This document shows, in pieces, positions 61,771 through 64,000 of a stretch of DNA of 64,000 bases. The notes beneath the pieces are model-generated. The model was not told the origin of the DNA. It did not search any database and was given only the letters and a program-made list of their open reading frames with translations. Source of the stretch: Paenibacillus ihuae (GTDB lineage Bacteria > Bacillota > Bacilli > Paenibacillales > Paenibacillaceae). The stretch is taken from positions 14,142-78,141 of the forward strand of contig NZ_LN831204.1 of the NCBI RefSeq assembly GCF_001368795.1. The letters are read 5' to 3'. Positions within the stretch are counted from its first letter, which is position 1. Every line of letters begins with the position of its first letter. The position numbers were made by a program, and so were the translations under genes.

Positions 61771-64000
61771 GTGCGAAACGTTAGCATATAAGTTCCTTTG
61801 GAGCGAAATTGCTGGTCTCGATTTTTGAGATACAACTGATAGATTGATGTTGGGAATGAGGCCGCCATGTCGAGCCAAAACCAACAGCCTGATACTCCTA
61901 CATGCCCTGTAAGATGATAGTCCAAAGGGTATGAAGCTAGGTAAAGTCGGCAGAACCGCTCCTAAGTCATTTTAATGGAGCGGGTATCCCGCTCCAGGTA
62001 AACGATATGGTTCGGGATATGCCGGGGCGCTATAAAATGTCCACGGTGAGAACGTCCCAAGGGTGGGACTGACAAACCTGCGAATGAACGTATCCAGAGG
62101 CATAAGCTTGGGGAAACCCTTGCTACCGTGTGAAGCGGGGTGAGATACCGATGAGTAAGAGTGTTCGTTATGAAAGTCGGGATAGCCAACAATGGGGCTA
62201 TAAGGCTCACGGGTACAAAGCAGGCACCTAAAGGCATATGTACAGCTAAATCCATCGGAACGTTGTAAGCAACAGACCTTCATACTAAACGGCTATCACC
62301 GGAAGGGTCACTATAAGGCTCCGGCCGAAATGTGTTTACTGTTGTGAAAGTAGGGGCACAGTACCGTTGAAACTGTGGAAACACAGTGGAGGGATAGCCC
62401 CAAGTCTGCAGAACGCCATTTACATCCTAGCTTGTTAAAGTTCATCCTTCGGGTAAGAAGGTGAGTTGGATTCACTCTTAGGGGGTGGTCCTACACCGAT
62501 GAACACAAAGACGTCCAGAGGCAATAAATACTATGAATCAGTGGAGATTCAAAAAGACCTTTATGCCCAAAGTAAGAGCGGGAAGCGTAATTTCAGAGAC
62601 CTCATGGAATTGATCGTCTCCGACGAAAACATCCTTTTGGCTTACCGCACGATTAAAGCCAACACGGGTTCCAAAACCAAGGGTACCGACGGATACACGA
62701 TTATACACATGGCAGAACAAGACCAGACCCACTTCATACAAATCATGCGAGAAAGGGTATTGAACTACCGTCCAAAGGCAGTAAGAAGGGTCTGGATTCC
62801 AAAACCGAACGGTGACAAGCGACCTCTCGGAATCCCTAGCATCATAGACCGCTTAGTCCAGCAAATGTTTCTGAATATTCTTCAGCCCATCTGTGAAGCT
62901 AAGTTCTACAATCACTCATACGGATTTCGACCTAACCGATCTACAAGACATGCTATAGCAAGGGTGCAGACACTGATCAACATCAACAAACTGCATTACA
63001 CTGTGGACATTGACATCAAGGGTTTCTTTGACAATGTGAACCACAACTTGCTTATCAAGCAGCTATGGAACATCGGAATAAAGGACAAGCGCGTGTTGTC
63101 AGTCATCAGTAAAATGCTTAAAGCCCCCATAAAGGGTGAAGGCATCCCTACTAAGGGAGTTCCGCAAGGTGGTATCCTGTCCCCGCTGCTCTCGAACGTG
63201 GTTCTGAATGACCTCGATCATTGGGTAGCTAATCAATGGGAAACTTTCGATAAAACCCGTCACACTTACTCATGCAACGATAAGAAGTACCGAGCATTGA
63301 GAGACGGAAGCAAAATGAAAGAAGGATTCATCGTCCGGTATGCCGATGATTTCAGGATAATGGCCAGGGATTGCACGACTGCATACAAATGGTTCCATGC
63401 GGTCCGCAAGTTCTTAAAGGATAGGTTGAAACTCGACATATCCCCTGAAAAATCCCGAGTAATTAACCTTCGGAAGAAAAGTTCTGAGTTTCTGAGCTAC
63501 AAGTTCAAGACTGCTAAGAAAAGGCATAAAGTTGTCGCTTTCACTTATGTCTCGGATAAGAAGACCAAGCAAATGCAGGGTACTTTGAAGAGACACATTG
63601 AAGCAGTCCATAAGGATGCGAGCATGGAAAACATCAATCGTTACAACTCAATCGTGTTAGGCATGCATCACTATTTTAAGTATGCTACCCATGCGACTGT
63701 AGCTTTCCGTGACCTTGATTTCCGGCTCATGAAAACCTTGAGGTATCGTCTAAAGAACATCGCATCCTATGAATATCCATTGGGATTGCCGCCGGAGGCG
63801 ACGTACAGGAGACACTATCCTGTCACGAGGAGGACATACAGGATTGGGGATTTGTACTTCTTCCCAATAGGGAACATCAAGTCCATTCCAAACCTGAACT
63901 ACTCCCAATCCACGAACCCGTTTGACAACGATCGAGATTTTGCATGGGACTCGCAAATTGCAATACTTATGCGGTCCAGACTGCCCAACCGGTCTGTTGA
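61771..64000 (+). mobile_element. Group II intron, partial (runs off the right edge)
   Basis: The intron begins GTGCG at 61771, the group II 5' consensus. The last six exon bases ATGAAC (IBS1) can pair with GTTCGT at 62163-62168 (EBS1), which fits that boundary. 61771-62498 is a non-coding, highly structured region as expected for domains I-IV, followed by the reverse transcriptase gene in domain IV. Domains V-VI and the 3' exon are outside the window. Confidence 0.88.
62499..64000 (+). CDS. ltrA: Group II intron reverse transcriptase/maturase, partial
   Basis: At least 500 residues from the ATG at 62499 with GGGGTGG upstream; no stop before the edge. RT motifs: VWIPKPNGDKRPLGIPSIID, YGFRPNRSTRHAI, VDIDIKGFFDNVNH, GVPQGGILSPLLSNVVLNDL and the catalytic FIVRYADDF. 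A maturase (X) region follows. It promotes splicing of the intron and its retrohoming into the helicase gene or its relatives. The catalytic Asp pair is intact. Confidence 0.95.
   Translation, partial: MNTKTSRGNKYYESVEIQKDLYAQSKSGKRNFRDLMELIVSDENILLAYRTIKANTGSKTKGTDGYTIIHMAEQDQTHFIQIMRERVLNYRPKAVRRVWIPKPNGDKRPLGIPSIIDRLVQQMFLNILQPICEAKFYNHSYGFRPNRSTRHAIARVQTLININKLHYTVDIDIKGFFDNVNHNLLIKQLWNIGIKDKRVLSVISKMLKAPIKGEGIPTKGVPQGGILSPLLSNVVLNDLDHWVANQWETFDKTRHTYSCNDKKYRALRDGSKMKEGFIVRYADDFRIMARDCTTAYKWFHAVRKFLKDRLKLDISPEKSRVINLRKKSSEFLSYKFKTAKKRHKVVAFTYVSDKKTKQMQGTLKRHIEAVHKDASMENINRYNSIVLGMHHYFKYATHATVAFRDLDFRLMKTLRYRLKNIASYEYPLGLPPEATYRRHYPVTRRTYRIGDLYFFPIGNIKSIPNLNYSQSTNPFDNDRDFAWDSQIAILMRSRLPNRSV

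Noticed and set aside
61962-62283. Minus-strand frames inside the intron
   Set aside because: They fall in the structured ribozyme region of the group II intron.

Overview
The window looks like part of a large plasmid or phage-plasmid from a spore-forming, low-GC Gram-positive of the Bacillales. Support comes from strong GGAGG ribosome sites, sigma-A promoters, many sporulation genes, and an S18 protein resembling those of Paenibacillus relatives. No capsid, tail, terminase, rRNA, tRNA or CRISPR array was found.

Layout. (A) 1-24.2 kb is the element backbone. It holds an XF1762-like protein, two C5-cytosine methyltransferases (one very divergent and fused to an AbrB/SymE-like domain), a D12 adenine methyltransferase, a DndC-like sulfurtransferase in an operon with LPD1-like and Spo0E-like proteins, a Rep_3 initiator with an iteron origin (10.45-11.05 kb), a second AT-rich repeat array (17 kb), a PIN-like protein, an HTH plus DnaA-N replication protein, and a replication/recombination operon (annealing-like protein, TOPRIM primase, ssb, rpsR). 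(B) 24.4-29.0 kb is a Tn554/RIT-type module: three overlapping tyrosine recombinases plus a TnpC-like protein. (C) 29.1-55.0 kb is a spore cargo island: Mn-catalase, a GerA-type receptor operon, the spoVA2mob operon (DUF421, spoVAC-D-Eb) with DUF1657 genes, cardiolipin synthase, YunC, DpaA, two sensor kinases (one apparently lacking its phospho-acceptor His), Hsp20, two copies of a small-gene cluster, and several decayed copies of these genes. It ends in a bioC fragment. (D) 55.9-64 kb is backbone again: HD protein, beta clamp, DUF6094-like methyltransferase, and a helicase interrupted in its DECH box by a group II intron whose reverse transcriptase runs off the right edge.

The strongest unexplained signal is a leader found five times (about 0.68, 7.26, 12.48, 20.44 and 57.42 kb), each upstream of a backbone operon. 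It has a sigma-A-like promoter, an 11-nt box at the transcript start exactly 7 nt past the -10, two small hairpins whose stems change sequence but keep pairing, a GGAG linker, and a nested terminator-like hairpin just before the ribosome site. This suggests one shared RNA-level switch (attenuation or put-like antitermination) controlling the element. Because the leader lies on both sides of the spore island, the island is probably an insertion into the element.

Together the genes suggest a mobile element that replicates with its own initiator, clamp, SSB and primase, modifies its DNA in several ways, and affects the host spore programme: Spo0E and kinases acting on the phosphorelay, DpaA and SpoVA on dipicolinate, and GerA on germination.
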